A DNA stretch of 64,000 bases from Lineus longissimus (lineage: Eukaryota; Nemertea; Pilidiophora; Heteronemertea; Lineidae), in NCBI RefSeq assembly GCF_910592395.1, contig NC_088313.1:18678437-18742436 (forward strand), written 5' to 3'. Both the position numbers and the translations under genes were made by a program. This document shows positions 1 to 11,700 of this stretch, piece after piece. The notes under the pieces were generated by a model, which made no database searches, had not been told where the DNA came from, and worked only from the letters and a program-made list of their open reading frames with translations. The stretch's first letter is position 1. Every line of letters begins with the position of its first letter.

Positions 1-1158
1 GTCTTTGGATAAAGCTACACAAACCATTGGAACTCATTGACATCAGACAAGTGTTCAGATTTTCAGTCAAGTCGGACTTTTGAAAAGGTGCAAAAACATT
101 GGTTCAAACAGTCTAACATATCAGTCGCATCCGCGTCCTTCTCCAAAATCTGATGATTAGAGAAGCTGCATTCACATTCTGATTTTATCATCAGAGAAAT
201 GTATTGAGGTCGTACAGGTCCCATTATCGGGAGCACTTGAGGAACACACGATCTTCTCGAACAGAAGAGGATCAACTGAATCTCAGTGACGACAAGTCAG
301 TCTTACATTGCTCAAGATTTCGTTTCGAGTGGAAGCCTTATAAATAGCAGTCAGGAAAATGTACGGTCAAGAAAACGAGACACACAGAATTTACCATTGC
401 AATCGGAAATTGACATTTTCCTATTTTAAGAACTCTGTGGCAAGATGATGCCTAATCACATGAAGTGCATGCAGGATTAATAGTTTTCTCATAAGATCAT
501 GGGTAAAGTCCCTCACAAGCAATGCCCTTCGATTAGTCATTTGTCAATCATCTGTTATTTCGAGTTCATCTAGACACATTTGACTCCGACATGGTTAGTT
601 TCAATGGAACCATTATTTGACTTAGTAACCAACAGTTCTGAGGAAAATAGGCACTAATCTTGATTCCTGCATAAAGAAATTGTGACAAGTCAACATTCTA
701 TAGGTTCCTATAACTCACCTTTTGTGACAATCACACACAATGGTTCATCTCAAGACGGCTCTTGATTAGGCACCAATGGGTAGTGACCACCGAAGCCACC
801 CGCAGGCAGGCAGCGCATAAAACATCTTGGTTTAAAAAACACATTAAGAAACTGCCTGAAATGTATGAAGCTGTTAGTAACATGACACGGTTCCCAAAAA
901 AAATCAGTGGCGATGAATATCTGTTATTCATTTCACCACACCCGACTTGCAAGGACACACCGCCATGCAAGGTCTGAAATCATGTTTTTCTAAAACAAAC
1001 CTATGTCAAAAAAGGTTCAAATCTGTCAACTTGTGGTGTTTTTATAAAAGTCAAAGGTTTTCACCGAAACATCATTTCACTTTCAGTTCACACAAAATAA
1101 TACATAAGCCCTAAGCGTGCCCCAAGTGGAATGAAGGCGTGTCTTCCACGATACTTAC
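1..1158. other. left-edge non-coding stretch, probably intron of the RRM gene
   Basis: No open frame here looks like a real exon on either strand. Because the minus-strand RRM gene has a clean splice donor at its left side (GTAAGT read on the minus strand at 1153-1158), this stretch is most simply its next intron, with the remaining exons beyond the left edge. Short overlapping frames on both strands around 731-977 have no recognisable domain and no matching splice context. Confidence 0.5.
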
Positions 1159-2150
1159 ATTTCTTCCATCCATATTGGCACCATCAAGTTTAGCCACAGC
1201 AGCATCTGCATCAGCACTGTCCAAAAACGTGACAAAACCAAAACCCCTGGATTTGCGATCATCCTCTTTGTCCATGACGACATCAGCTTTTTCGATCGCA
1301 CCAATCTCGGCAAAGAACTCGTGTAGTCTGTCATGAGTAGCAGAAAATGGCAGGCTACCAACATAGACCTTGCGCCCTCTGAAAAAAGGCAAGGTTAAAA
1401 TTTACAATCCCCGATCGGAACCGAGTGGCCCTTCGTAAGTCAACCGATGAACTTTTTTTGGGCCTTGAACGGGGATTGTGAACTCGTTCCAAAGGCAATA
1501 ATATAACAGTAAAGAAGTTAACATATTCACCTTTCAATAAAACAAATTTTTCTAACCCCAGGAGGTGTAGTGCCTACGACCTACGTATGTATTATTAATT
1601 TTATTTTGGCAAAAAATGTTTGCCCAATACTAGAGCTACATTTTTTTAAAGTTGATTTTATGATTTAAGTTACTTTGATCATGCTTGAATTGACAGGAAT
1701 CATGGAATTGGAATGAACGACCACCATGCAATCAATCAATCAGCATGCAATGGTTTATGATCATCATGATGTATTAATGCATCGCCATCATAATTTCCAT
1801 CAATAAAAACTACAAAACTAAGCAAATGAATGGAGAAGAGCTGGAAGTGAAAGAAAGGCAACAAAAATTCAATCACAATCAAAGTTAGACTCATTTCTTG
1901 ATTTATTCCATTATTCTTGAAGCCAAAGTATCTCTTTGTTCACACAATGCACTCGTCGCACGTGCATTCTGCACATGCACACACAGTGCTTTGCATTGTA
2001 CTACTACTAGCACGATGCGGAAAAGCCCACCAAGGAAAGTGCATTTTAGCACACTTATTTCACAAGAAATAGCGCAAAAACTACTATTCTATATATGCCA
2101 TATTATTCTCTGACAATTATAGATGATACTTACTCTTCTTCAGCAGACAT
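1159..2150 (-). CDS. RRM-domain RNA-binding protein, 5' part (two exons seen, partial)
   Basis: Coding exons on the minus strand are 2134-2150 (17 nt, start codon at 2150-2148, begins MSAEE) and 1159-1378 (220 nt). They join in frame across a GTAAGT donor and a pyrimidine-rich CAG acceptor, splitting a Glu codon. The 79 residues seen form almost one whole RNA recognition motif: RNP2 is VYVGSL near residues 10-15 and RNP1 is RGFGFVTF near residues 48-55, both intact with their aromatic RNA-contacting residues. The exon ends at another good donor after GRN, so the C-terminal part lies outside the window. A short acidic leader followed directly by an RRM resembles the small glycine-rich/CIRBP-RBM3-like proteins, but without the tail the subfamily is a guess. 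The expected role is binding single-stranded RNA in the nucleus or cytoplasm. A MITE-like repeat lies in the intron just upstream of exon 2. Confidence 0.85.
1401..1483. repeat. short inverted-repeat element (MITE-like), copy 1
   Basis: The ends are inverted: the left end reads TTTACAATCCCCGATC and the right end reads CGGGGATTGTGAAC. The interior contains GTCAACCGATGAACTTTTTTTGGG. A second copy with the same ends and the same internal core lies at 17990-18110, which shows it is interspersed. It is far too short to encode a transposase. It sits inside the first intron of the RRM gene, 20 bp upstream of the exon-2 acceptor. Confidence 0.7.
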
Positions 2151-2392
2151 ATTTGTGAGTTAAAAGGTGTTTTTAAGGGAAAACGTTGGAGGAAAATCGG
2201 ACGAGACGATTACGAGATGGCGACCAAGAGACAAAGACCGATACTGCTGCCCTCTCCAGGAACTATGGTCAGTTACATGGCGGCAAGATGTTTGACTACT
2301 TACTAGTTATTGCCTTCACTAAGAGGTGGCAGCATAGACAATTGACCTGCAACGTACCTGAAACGTCAGATGTAATGCCGAGAGAATTTGCA

Positions 2393-2885
2393 CTACATTA
2401 TAAAGGTCGTGTATGTTAGTAAGTTCGGATACAGATAAGCTGTGATGTAACGGTCGTCAGTACCATGTTTGGGGTTCATGGAATAACTCGTCCCCCGTTT
2501 CCCCCCTAAAAAGGGGGGAAAATTTCCACCCAAAGACGGGGTAATTTTTGACTTTAAGTAATCGCGTAGTTCCACTTTTTTTAGCTCAGATGGCGCCATG
2601 CAGCTGGGGTCCTCTCAGTCTCAAAATCATTGATGAGGAATTAACTCACGCGCAACTATACAGCGTCGTCCCTTGCACAAAGGAATTCTATTGTGTATCC
2701 ATTGTGTGAGGGAAAATAATTCTGGACCACCCTGTAGTACATGAACTTGTTACCCTGTTCAAAGACATCGGAGCGAAAGTGAAAAACGAGGACAGTTCTG
2801 TTTTCCACCGCAACGGGCCTGTGTATTTTACCATCGCTCTATATTGTTACCTGCTGAAATGACTTTCTGCCAATGAGACAGTATT
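2393..2885. repeat. direct-repeat unit A, copy 1
   Basis: This unit shares long stretches with 3347-3916 and, in part, with 4286-4558. Landmarks in order are the phrase CAGTACCATGTTTGGGGTTC, a C-tract/G-tract hairpin (CCCCCC TAAAAA GGGGGG, about 2501-2518), a segment ending TTTTAGCTCAGATGGCGCC, a partial copy of the small TIR element found at 3702-3791, and a tail containing AAAGACATCGGAGCGAAAGTG. It has no coding potential. The unit may be a fragment of a transposable element that was then tandemly duplicated. Confidence 0.75.
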
Positions 2886-3346
2886 TATTCAGATTGTGAA
2901 GGCCTTGACACAACCTAAAAACTCTGAAACAACTACCCTCTGCCGGCTGGTTATCTGGTCGAGGCTGGGAAGACCTTGGCACAACCTAAAAATCACACCA
3001 CTGGTGTTATCACTAATAAACTTTGGAGACGACAGGACAGTCCACGTAACAACCAACCTCTTCCAGCTGGTTATCTCGTCAAGACATTGAAACAACCTTC
3101 AAGGGGTCCTTTAACTGTACAAGACAACATTACACTTGCGTTCTACATACATGGGTGATACAAGACAACTATGGTAATCATCTCACAAGGACGGACAATG
3201 GAACAACCAACCTCTGCCAGCTGGTTATCTTGTCAGGTTGGGAAGACATTGAAACAACCTTCAAAGGGTCCTTTAGCAGTACCATGGTAATCATCTCACA
3301 AGGGCGGACAATGGAACAACCAACCTCGATCTGCCAGCTGGTTACC
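2886..3346. repeat. degenerate tandem subrepeats between the A units
   Basis: The phrase CTGCCAGCTGGTTATC, or close variants of it, recurs about five times (near 2940, 3065, 3217 and 3330). It is each time accompanied by GAAACAACC and by GGAAGAC-like sequence; CATGGTAATCATCTCACAAG also recurs. Spacing is irregular, so this is an old, decayed tandem array. Short frames read from it are repeat-derived. Confidence 0.6.
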
Positions 3347-3916
3347 CGCTCCTGGCTCCCCTGCCGTTGGCCAATCGTACTACATAATACGCACATGTAA
3401 CGTCCACACAGGAGTAATGCAGCGAGAATTTGTACTGCATATAAGGGTCCTACCCAGTAAGTAAGTTCGGAGCAAAGAGACGCTGTGGCCGGCAACGGTC
3501 GGCAGTACCATGTTTGGGGTTCATGGAATAATTCGTCCCCCGTTCCCCCCTAACAAGGGGGATATTTCCACCTCACAATGAGGCAATTTTTAATTTTAAG
3601 TAATCGCGTAGTTCCACTTTTTTAGCTCAGATGGCGCCAACTGAGGTCCTGTCAAAATCATTGGCCTACCTGAGGCTGATGAGGAAACTCACGAAACTCT
3701 ACAGGGTGGCCCAGAAAGGTTTTGATCCCTTGCACAATAGAATTCTAGTGTGTGTCCATTGTGTGAGGGAAATTAATTCTGGGCCACCCTGTTCAAAGAC
3801 ATCGGAGCGAAAGTGAATAACGAGGACATTTCTGTTTTCCACTGCAATGGGCCTGTGTATTTATCGTCGTTGTATATTGTCACCTGCAGAAATGACTTTC
3901 GGCCAATGAGACAGTA
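3347..3916. repeat. direct-repeat unit A, copy 2 (most complete)
   Basis: It begins with CGCTCCTGGCTCCCCTGCCG, which is shared with copy 3 at about 4286. It then runs through the same GTTTGGGGTTCATGGAATAA, C-tract/G-tract and TTTTAGCTCAGATGGCGCC landmarks as copy 1. Its tail from about 3790 onward (AAAGACATCGGAGCGAAAGTG, then CTTTCGGCCAATGAGACAGTA) matches copy 1 at about 2760-2885. The offset between copies 1 and 2 is close to 1020 bp. Confidence 0.75.
3702..3791. mobile_element. 90-bp element with perfect 15-bp terminal inverted repeats
   Basis: CAGGGTGGCCCAGAA at 3702-3716 is the exact reverse complement of TTCTGGGCCACCCTG at 3777-3791. A related copy lacking its left end is seen near 2670-2750 inside repeat unit A copy 1. 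The size and structure fit a non-autonomous DNA transposon (MITE). CAGGGTGGCC-type ends are reminiscent of mariner-like ends, but no clear target-site duplication is visible, so the superfamily is uncertain. Confidence 0.7.
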
Positions 3917-4285
3917 GTGCACCATATCTCTTCTGGATGTGCCCTCCCCTTCATAGCTCGCCATGTTGCCAGAGAGTGTACCGAGTCTTTGCTGGATGTG
4001 CCATGCCCCTTCACTATGCGTACTCTAGTCTGCCTAGATGTACTTTCGATCCCAACGTAGTGCACCATATGTTTCTACAGGGTCGACCTTGTCTCCCCCT
4101 TAGGAAAAATGTGTCTCATTTTCACATGGTAAATACCTGATCATTTTTATAAAGGGACTGCATGAAATCAGAACACCAGACCTCAGGCAGCAGATACTGC
4201 AACAACCATACCATAACATGCTGTCACTACCATAACTGATAGACAGGAGATGCTGGCCTATCGCAAATTTAATTGTGTCCTGAGC
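3917..4285. other. spacer between repeat units
   Basis: No exon or RNA gene is recognised. The phrase GTAGTGCACCATAT occurs twice (about 3914 and 4058) and CTGGATGTGCC also repeats, suggesting a further small degenerate duplication within the repeat block. Confidence 0.4.
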
Positions 4286-4558
4286 GCGCTCCTGGCTCCC
4301 CTGCCGTTGGACATCTATACTACATAGTACGCACATAGAACGTCCGCACAGGAGCAAAGTAGGTTGGAATAAAGATAGGCTGTGATCGGCGCGGGCGTCA
4401 GCACCATGCCTTGGGATAACTCGTCCCCCGTTCTCCCCCCTAAAAAGGGGGAAAAATTTCCACCCCAAGACGGGGTAATTTTTAATTTTAAGTAATCGGG
4501 TAGTTCCATTATTTTAGCTCAGATGGCGCGAGCTGGGCTCAGCGTTGAGAAAACTCAA
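4286..4558. repeat. direct-repeat unit A, copy 3 (truncated)
   Basis: This copy repeats the CGCTCCTGGCTCCCCTGCCG opening, the GTCCGCACAGGAG segment, the C-tract/G-tract hairpin and TTTTAGCTCAGATGGCGC. It then stops where the TA-flanked Tigger-like element begins. The downstream half present in copies 1 and 2 is missing. Confidence 0.7.
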
Positions 4559-4560
4559 TA

Positions 4561-5413
4561 CAGTGGAACCTCCCTTAGCGGACATCCTCTATCAAGGACA
4601 ACCTCTCTATCAAGGACACTAGTTCTGGTCCCAAATTGACTGTTTTCATTCAATTTGACCTCTCTAATCAGGCCCCCTTTCTATTAAGGACAGCACTTGT
4701 CAGTCCCGAGGGTGTTCTTAATAGAGAGGTTCTGCTGTACAACGAGTACATATGGAGTTCAGTCCGAAAGATCGCTATTTCTTCCTTAGTAAACGCATAA
4801 ACTATCATCTTGAGTATGTACTGCAAATAAATATATGATATAAAGGTAAGTATCGAAATAATAATTCCCCAATTTTCCCCTTTTTTCGATGTTTTAGAGG
4901 AAACTTCAACCACCGTACAAGAACAATGTATACGATAGAGAGGTTTAGAGACATTGCGTTTCTCGAGACTCTTTTGAATTGAACCATGCTGTTGGACCAT
5001 GTACATGGGGTTATACCTAGTTTTATCAAATCTCCCTGGTTGGACCTACCGGCGGCGTTAATCACTTTTTCGGCACGGACGCCAATTTTGTTGTTTGATA
5101 CTTCAACTGTGAATGAACACAACAATCTGACAATAGAGGGGTTTAGAGATGTTCAGTTTCTCCTTTTCCCTTCGAAGCCAATATTTGAGCTTGGTAATTT
5201 TTTCCAAGTGACTTGCTTTACCCCCTACCAAGTACAGTAGAACCTCTCTATTAAGGACACCTTCGGGAGTGTTCAAGTGCTGTCCTTTATAGAGAGGTGT
5301 CCTGATTAGAGAGGTCTAATTGAATAGAAACTACCAATTTGGGACCAAAACTAGTGTCCTTAATAGAGAGGTTGTCCTTAATAGAGAGGTGTCCGCTAAG
5401 GGAGGTTCCACTG
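4561..5413. mobile_element. Tigger/pogo-like non-autonomous element with long inverted arms
   Basis: The element starts CAGTGGAACCTCCCTTAGCG and ends with its reverse complement. It is flanked by TA on both sides (4559-4560 and 5414-5415), the target duplication expected for Tc1/mariner/pogo elements. The arms are about 180 bp each, and each is internally rich in CCTCTCTATTAAGGACA and its complement, so each arm itself looks like a short palindromic MITE (inner ends near 4738 and 5238). The interior of about 500 bp contains no transposase-like frame. It could be one element with long arms or two MITEs inserted in opposite orientation. Confidence 0.75.
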
Positions 5414-5567
5414 TATTGTATTGCTAGTGTCTAGGTCTATGCAACCCACCATATATATGGCATACATATTACTGTATGGTAATTGATACTTGCCTGTTAA
5501 TTGCTTCATTATTATTCAACCAGTTGAGACAGTCCAATTGTTGATAGCTGGGTGAAATTGTCTAGTA

Positions 5568-5745
5568 CAGTGGAACCTCCCTTAGCGGACATCTCTCTAT
5601 TAAGGACAACCTCTCTATCACGGACACTAGTTCTGGTCCCAAATTGGCTGTTTTCATTCAATTTGACCTCTCTAATCAGGACACCTCTCTATTAAGGACA
5701 GCACTTGTCAGTCCCGAGGGTGTCCTTAATAGAGAGGTTCTAGTG
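5568..5745. mobile_element. Tigger-like MITE, solo copy
   Basis: It is nearly identical to the left arm of the element at 4561 and in the same orientation: it opens CAGTGGAACCTCCCTTAGCG, shares the GGTCCCAAATTGGCTG and GTCAGTCCCGAGGGTGTCC core, and ends GAGAGGTTCTAGTGG. A TA precedes the left end. No coding capacity. Confidence 0.75.
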
Positions 5746-8700
5746 GAATTGTATATTACCAGAACCTCGAAGTGTGAAGAATTCAGTCTTGTGTGGATGA
5801 GCTTATTTCCTAGTAGGCCTGTGCTTTAGCATTTCAAAATTCCAAAAGTGGAGTTGAAAGTCATTTCTAAACCTCTCTAGAAGGCTGATCAATCACAATT
5901 TTGTCTTGCTTTTGTCAACTGTGATAATTATGATATAATTTTGTGTCATCCTGGTGTCTGTTTTGGCTGACCAACAGCTGTCAGATGGGCAGTTCTATAA
6001 AAAAAACCAGCAGGCGAAGCCATTTTGAGAGTAACATATTACATAATGACCAAGCTATTCACAATGAGAAATAAGATAAATTTCCCTTAAGTGGCAATTT
6101 TATGAGAAAATTCATTCTGGAAATTACATATTGTTTGTGCCTGAATACTTTACTTTATATGTTCTTTGGCCTCATTGTGCCAATGTCTACCTTTGAATCG
6201 CCTCTAAGCTTATTATCCCTCAAGACATGGCAGCTGGCCAGTGTAGGCTTGTAGTCCACCCTGTCGAAAACATAACAAAACCGGGTGGGCCTGTATAAAC
6301 TGCCAAATCAAAATTAGTCTGATTTGATTTGGTCGACCATAAAAGGTCTGCTGTGGCTCGGTGAGCACTTTTTATGTCTCTGTAATGTTCAGACCCTCAA
6401 ACGTCTTTTGAGGTTGGGGATCGAATGTGAGGACTAGATCTGTAGTTAATGAGACAAAGTTACAATTGAGGTAGGTGTGGTAGTAATATAACATCTGCAT
6501 TAGCAGTTTTTGCCAACAATTTTGGCAGGTTCAAACGTATTGTTATGTGGGTATTGTTTTATCGGAGAGAGTGTTGTGCTTTGAACAAGGGCCTTTCTTA
6601 TTTGGCCTTCGTACTCATGGGCTTGGACTTATCAATATCTGAAAGGCATGTCAACACTCTAACCTACTCATTAATTAGTTAGTCATTATCCTGACATACC
6701 TGAATGATTATATTGTCTTAAGTTGTAGTGAAAACATTCTGTTTTCCAACTGGTTTAATTAAATCAGGTTTATTTTTGTGACGTAATGCACTTCATTGTT
6801 TAATTACTCTTAGTTGTTGTGTAATTTGTTTCTGTGTATATTGTGATATCCTGGATAATTTCTTGGACAAAGCTTGAAAGAAAAACAAAAGAAGACAAGC
6901 AGAAAATCCTAATGCAGGTTTCTTGTTGAAGGAAGAAGATGGTGGTCAGTGTCTTGCCATTTGATTTTCAATTTGACTTGTATCTCCTTGGTCATTCAAG
7001 TACAATTTGTTATGAAACTTTCATGATAGACTCATGTTTAATTGTCCATGACCGAACTAGGGTCAAACACAGGCTAAATATTCATCATCAAATCTTGACA
7101 TTCAATTTTTCATTTTGCAATTTCTAAAAGACTTATTGAGCATGATGAATATTGTAAAAGAGAATTATTATTTTAATTTAGGTTTTCCTGCCTCTTTGAC
7201 TTCGCAACAAAGCATGATAAAATCTAACTAAAGGTTTTAGATAGATAAGTTCCAAGAAGAGACCAGGTTTGAACTGAATGAGCATTATCTGAAAACAGTC
7301 TTGAGAAAACCCTAGGAGCTTGTAGAATGAATGTTTGACAGAGGGCCTATAACTAAAAAAAAGTGTTAGAAGACTTGTAGGCCTGTTGAAACGACACTAC
7401 TTAAATAACCAACAAGTTAGTGCATAACTATTTTGGAAGGAGACCCTGTTGGCCAATGTTTAGGGAACCCAGGACCACCCAAACTCAAACTTGACACTGT
7501 GCTTGTTGTTCACTGGCATAGTCATTTCGATACATAAATTTTCAACTGACAACAGGCATACATACTGTACAATCAGATAGGCCAATATTACAATTCAAGT
7601 AGGGTAAGGCCTATAACCTGTCCTATTGATATAGTCGACAATGGGAAATTTAATTGGTTCCCAAAGCTGCTCATGGCCAACGGACTTGATTGATTTTTAT
7701 CGGAGTCTTTGAATTCGACAGGAAATTGTCTGAGGAGAGCAGGACAATCTTTTAAAACGAATCGGGCATAAAGTGAGTACTCTTTCATTTCGGGGACATG
7801 ATAATTGATAAAAGCCTGTGCGGACAAGACTAAGGTGATTTGATCAAAGTCGGTGTAGATCAGTCGATTGGATGAAACAGTTTGTCAACATGACCTCCAT
7901 TAGCTTTGATATGGCCAGAATGTCTAAATGAGATATTGGAACAAAAGCCTGTCTCTGTGGCTATTATTGCCAAGCACCAAGCCTCATAATTGTAAGTTGT
8001 ACATTCTGATTAAATTTGAACTTCAGTTTGCTAGGTTTGTTCATCAGTCATTGAATGCATCTGTTTCCTAAGCCGATTCAAAAAAATTCCTTGAGTGATG
8101 AAACTCTCTGGCCTTTTTTGACCCGCAATTACGGGTCCCCGGCTCATGTGATTCTACCTCTGGGTTCATCTGACGAGGAGATCTCCGCCCCTTCTTTTGT
8201 GCTTTATTTGGCTCCTGACAATTATGGGAAGTTGTTCTCATTGTGTGTGGTTTGTTGGTTGAGTGTAATCAGAGGAACGCTTCAGGCAAGCATTGTCTGC
8301 GTGAGATGTCATAGCAAATCCTGGTGTGGTGAACTCGCCGTGGCTGTTGCAAGGGTAAAAGCTATAAATTGAAATTTCATGGGAACAGTGTTTCTTAATC
8401 TTAACAGCTATGGTGCAATTTCTGAACATCGAAGAGGTTTTAACCACCTCAAACGTAGCCAGTAGACTCAATCGAATCTGGAGCACCCCTGGTTGTGACT
8501 TTGTCCTGCAGGTTGTGACAGTGCAACAGCCATCCTTGTTATCTCTGATGATGTGGCTCAGTGTATGATCAGTTGTCTGTTTCTTTGGCTGTGTTGGATT
8601 GATGTTCGGCATGGTTGTCAGTTGGGTGAAAAAATAAGTTCCTCGGGACTTGATTGAACTATTTTGAAAGCAATATCTCGGCAGTAACTACATTCCTCTG

Positions 8701-11700
8701 TATCTCCAAATTCATAATGGCTTTTCAACTGCCACTGACTCTAGGTTATCTCAACAATTTTTATTATCGTATCCTTTCTACATTTATTATTATGACATCT
8801 TTGTATCATGGTATTGTCGCTGTGTCATCTCCAGCCACCTGTATCTTGTCATTGTCCTATTCAAGGAGACACCAGAATATCGTCATTTACATAACAATGT
8901 TTCTCTTTCCACACATCAAAAGTTGGGGTGAAGATGGCGCATTTCTTCTCTTTAGCAGTGAGTTCGTTATTGGTTATACATTGCCTGCTGCTGTGAATTT
9001 TGGAAATATACTGGATTAGGGTAAGACCAAAGCCTTCAACTTCATGTACGACATTGGTATCTCTTATTTCGTCCTTGTTCTCCTCTTTTACAGAGCTGCC
9101 ACCCTGAAATTTTCATCTGGGATGGTGTTGTCCTGCGGATGTAGTGATGGACAATCTGACAACGGTTGGCTGTGATAAAATTGGTGTCCTCCAAATTCTT
9201 CAGTCATTTGAATATCTAGGTTAGGCTTGACTCAATGAAAAGGTCTCATTAGGGGTCATTTCTGATGACATTTCTGGCTGTGTTTCCTTTACAATGTGGC
9301 CATCTGTAGATTTTCATGCACAGCTCTGTACAGTGCTTAGGGCACATTGACTACTTTAAGGTTTTAGTGTTATTCTAGGGGTATTCATCGATTCTTGGAG
9401 AGGCGTGTGTATTGTACACCTACTATGTGTGCCAATCCGAGTCGCAGTGTTTACCAAGGCCTCGGCTGTGTAGAATATTCAGGTTTGGACGCAGGACAAA
9501 TCGGTCAATGATTTCTGTGAGTTCCAAAGCATGGTGAGAATGTTTTAACTTCGTGTTTTGCTCATGATCGATTATGTCCTCAATATCTTCTATTTGATGT
9601 CTTCATCTTCAACTTTTTAAAATCAGATTTTCTTACTTTTGAACCTGGTGACTCAGTCAGTGGCAAGTCATTTACTACTTCATGATGCCCTGCGAAGATC
9701 TTAAGAAAGAACATCTAGTCCACCAGTGAAGTAGTCCTTTCAGAAGGCCTCTGAAGATTGTTCCAAGCAATATCCTGTTGGTTTGGGACTTCAGTCAACA
9801 GTTCATTTCTAGGCCTACTCCCAACAGGATCTGTCGGACAATGGAGACGGTTGAAAAGAGAAGACATGCAGATATTCTGTGTTGAAAGATGTATTGGCTT
9901 GCGAAAGTGTTGGTTTAAAAAGCTAAATGTCTCACCAGCAAGACAGAGATCATGTTCAACTGAAAATGTAGCATTCGGTCGAAAGAAGTTTGACAGTAAG
10001 TACATGGTAAAGCCATGCCCAGTAAAGCCTAAAGCCTCAGAAACTTACTTTCTAATCTGATTTTGAATTTCAGGTTCTCCTTAATAGTTCTTTAGAAGGA
10101 AGATCTGATGCAAAGCATGCACAAGGACTCGGCCCATTTTATGACTTGGTCTCCTCTTTATCTTTGTTAGGATCAGATGGTAAAACTCAAAGGATAGTGT
10201 CGGGATCAGATGGTAAATGGATATTGCCAAGGATGAGACTGATCAAAGAATGCCTCGACCCGAGCTCACAGTGGACTAGATAGTGACTTGGAACATCTCA
10301 TAACTGTAAGTGGCTTTCATTGCAGTTGTTTATGTTTTGAAGACGCAGAGACCGAGACATCATGACTTAGATTTGGTTCGTCTTATTCCCAAAAGGAGAA
10401 CGAGTGTCTTCAAGTTTCCTCTCGCCCCTACCTTAACTGAACATAACAAAGATAAATGAGCTATTCCAGGATTTGTTTGCTAACTTTTTTCATGTAAGAG
10501 TCACATGTTTCTGGACTACCTGCCTAACTATTTGGACACTTAAGCTGTGTAATCAAATCGCTGTAAAAGGCCCAAGTATTTGCCCCAAGGCCTATTACAT
10601 GTATTATAAGATTTAACCACACTTTATGGAGATTGTAAGCTGTGTGTAAGGGCATGCAAGTTTATTTATTTGTCTTTCGTCATATTTGTACCCTCATTCT
10701 CATGTGGGAATATGTCTCTTTGCAAGAGGGACAGCTGCAGAGGAGTAAAATTCCCCATGGGCAGTTGACGGTCACAATTCTCTGGCGCACTGAAATGTCT
10801 TTTGCCTGTCTATCACACAAACTATTTACTTGGTCTGACCTTATTAACTCTCTTATAGTCTCTGACATGCTTTTAGCAGTGTTACAGTTCTCCCTGTCTA
10901 TAATTTCCAACAATTGTCTTGAAATTCCATGCCGACTTATCGGCGGTGAATATATCAGTCCTAAAGTCTCCTCCTTTCAGGATAGATATATGCACAACGA
11001 CGGTAGATCGGCGTGAGAAATTCCAAGTGATGTAACAATTAAAGAAAAAAACTTACGATTTATCAGGAATTGGACAACCAATAATCAAGACTTCCAAAGG
11101 AGCCCAACTCCATTACAAAGATTTGACAGCAAAAAAATTTCTCCACAATTCCTACCCCGCCCTCAATTTCCTTGAAATTCTAATGAGCAGACGCTATAAC
11201 CACTGTAAACAAAGCCACCATGCTGGGTTGAAAACAAGCGAACAACATTTTGCAAAGACAAGAATTCGCCTCATCAGCGTCACTGTTTACTTGCTCTATA
11301 TTTAGCCGCCATTGCTGGGGGCGTCCAAGGTGATGGGTCAAACTTGAAAGGAGGCAATATTGATCCTTGATTGTTGGAGAGATTCTTGCCTGTTTTTGTT
11401 GCGGCAAAATTACCCTGGTTAAAGGTTGTGATTATTGACCACTGTTTTGTGGTTCTGGGTGGCATGACCACTGCTGGCTGGAGGGCATATTGGGCCAGAA
11501 GTGTGAGGACCAGTATTTCACACATTCCAGAACCCTCCTAATGAATTTGTTATAATCTTTGGTGAATTGATCCCCTTCATCTTGAAGGCTCCTCTGAGTC
11601 TGGTCCCAACTTGTGTCTTGATCCTGTCTTGTGTCCTGTTGTCACTTTGTGTCATGACACTCTAGTGTCTGACTCCACTACTGACTTGTCGAGTGTTCCT

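Noticed and set aside
731-977. Overlapping frames on both strands (about 71-79 codons)
   Set aside because: They occupy the same DNA on opposite strands, have no recognisable motif and no splice context linking them to the RRM gene.
9715-10060. Overlapping frames of 96 and 100 codons on opposite strands
   Set aside because: Antisense to each other, no recognisable domain, and no consistent splice partners.
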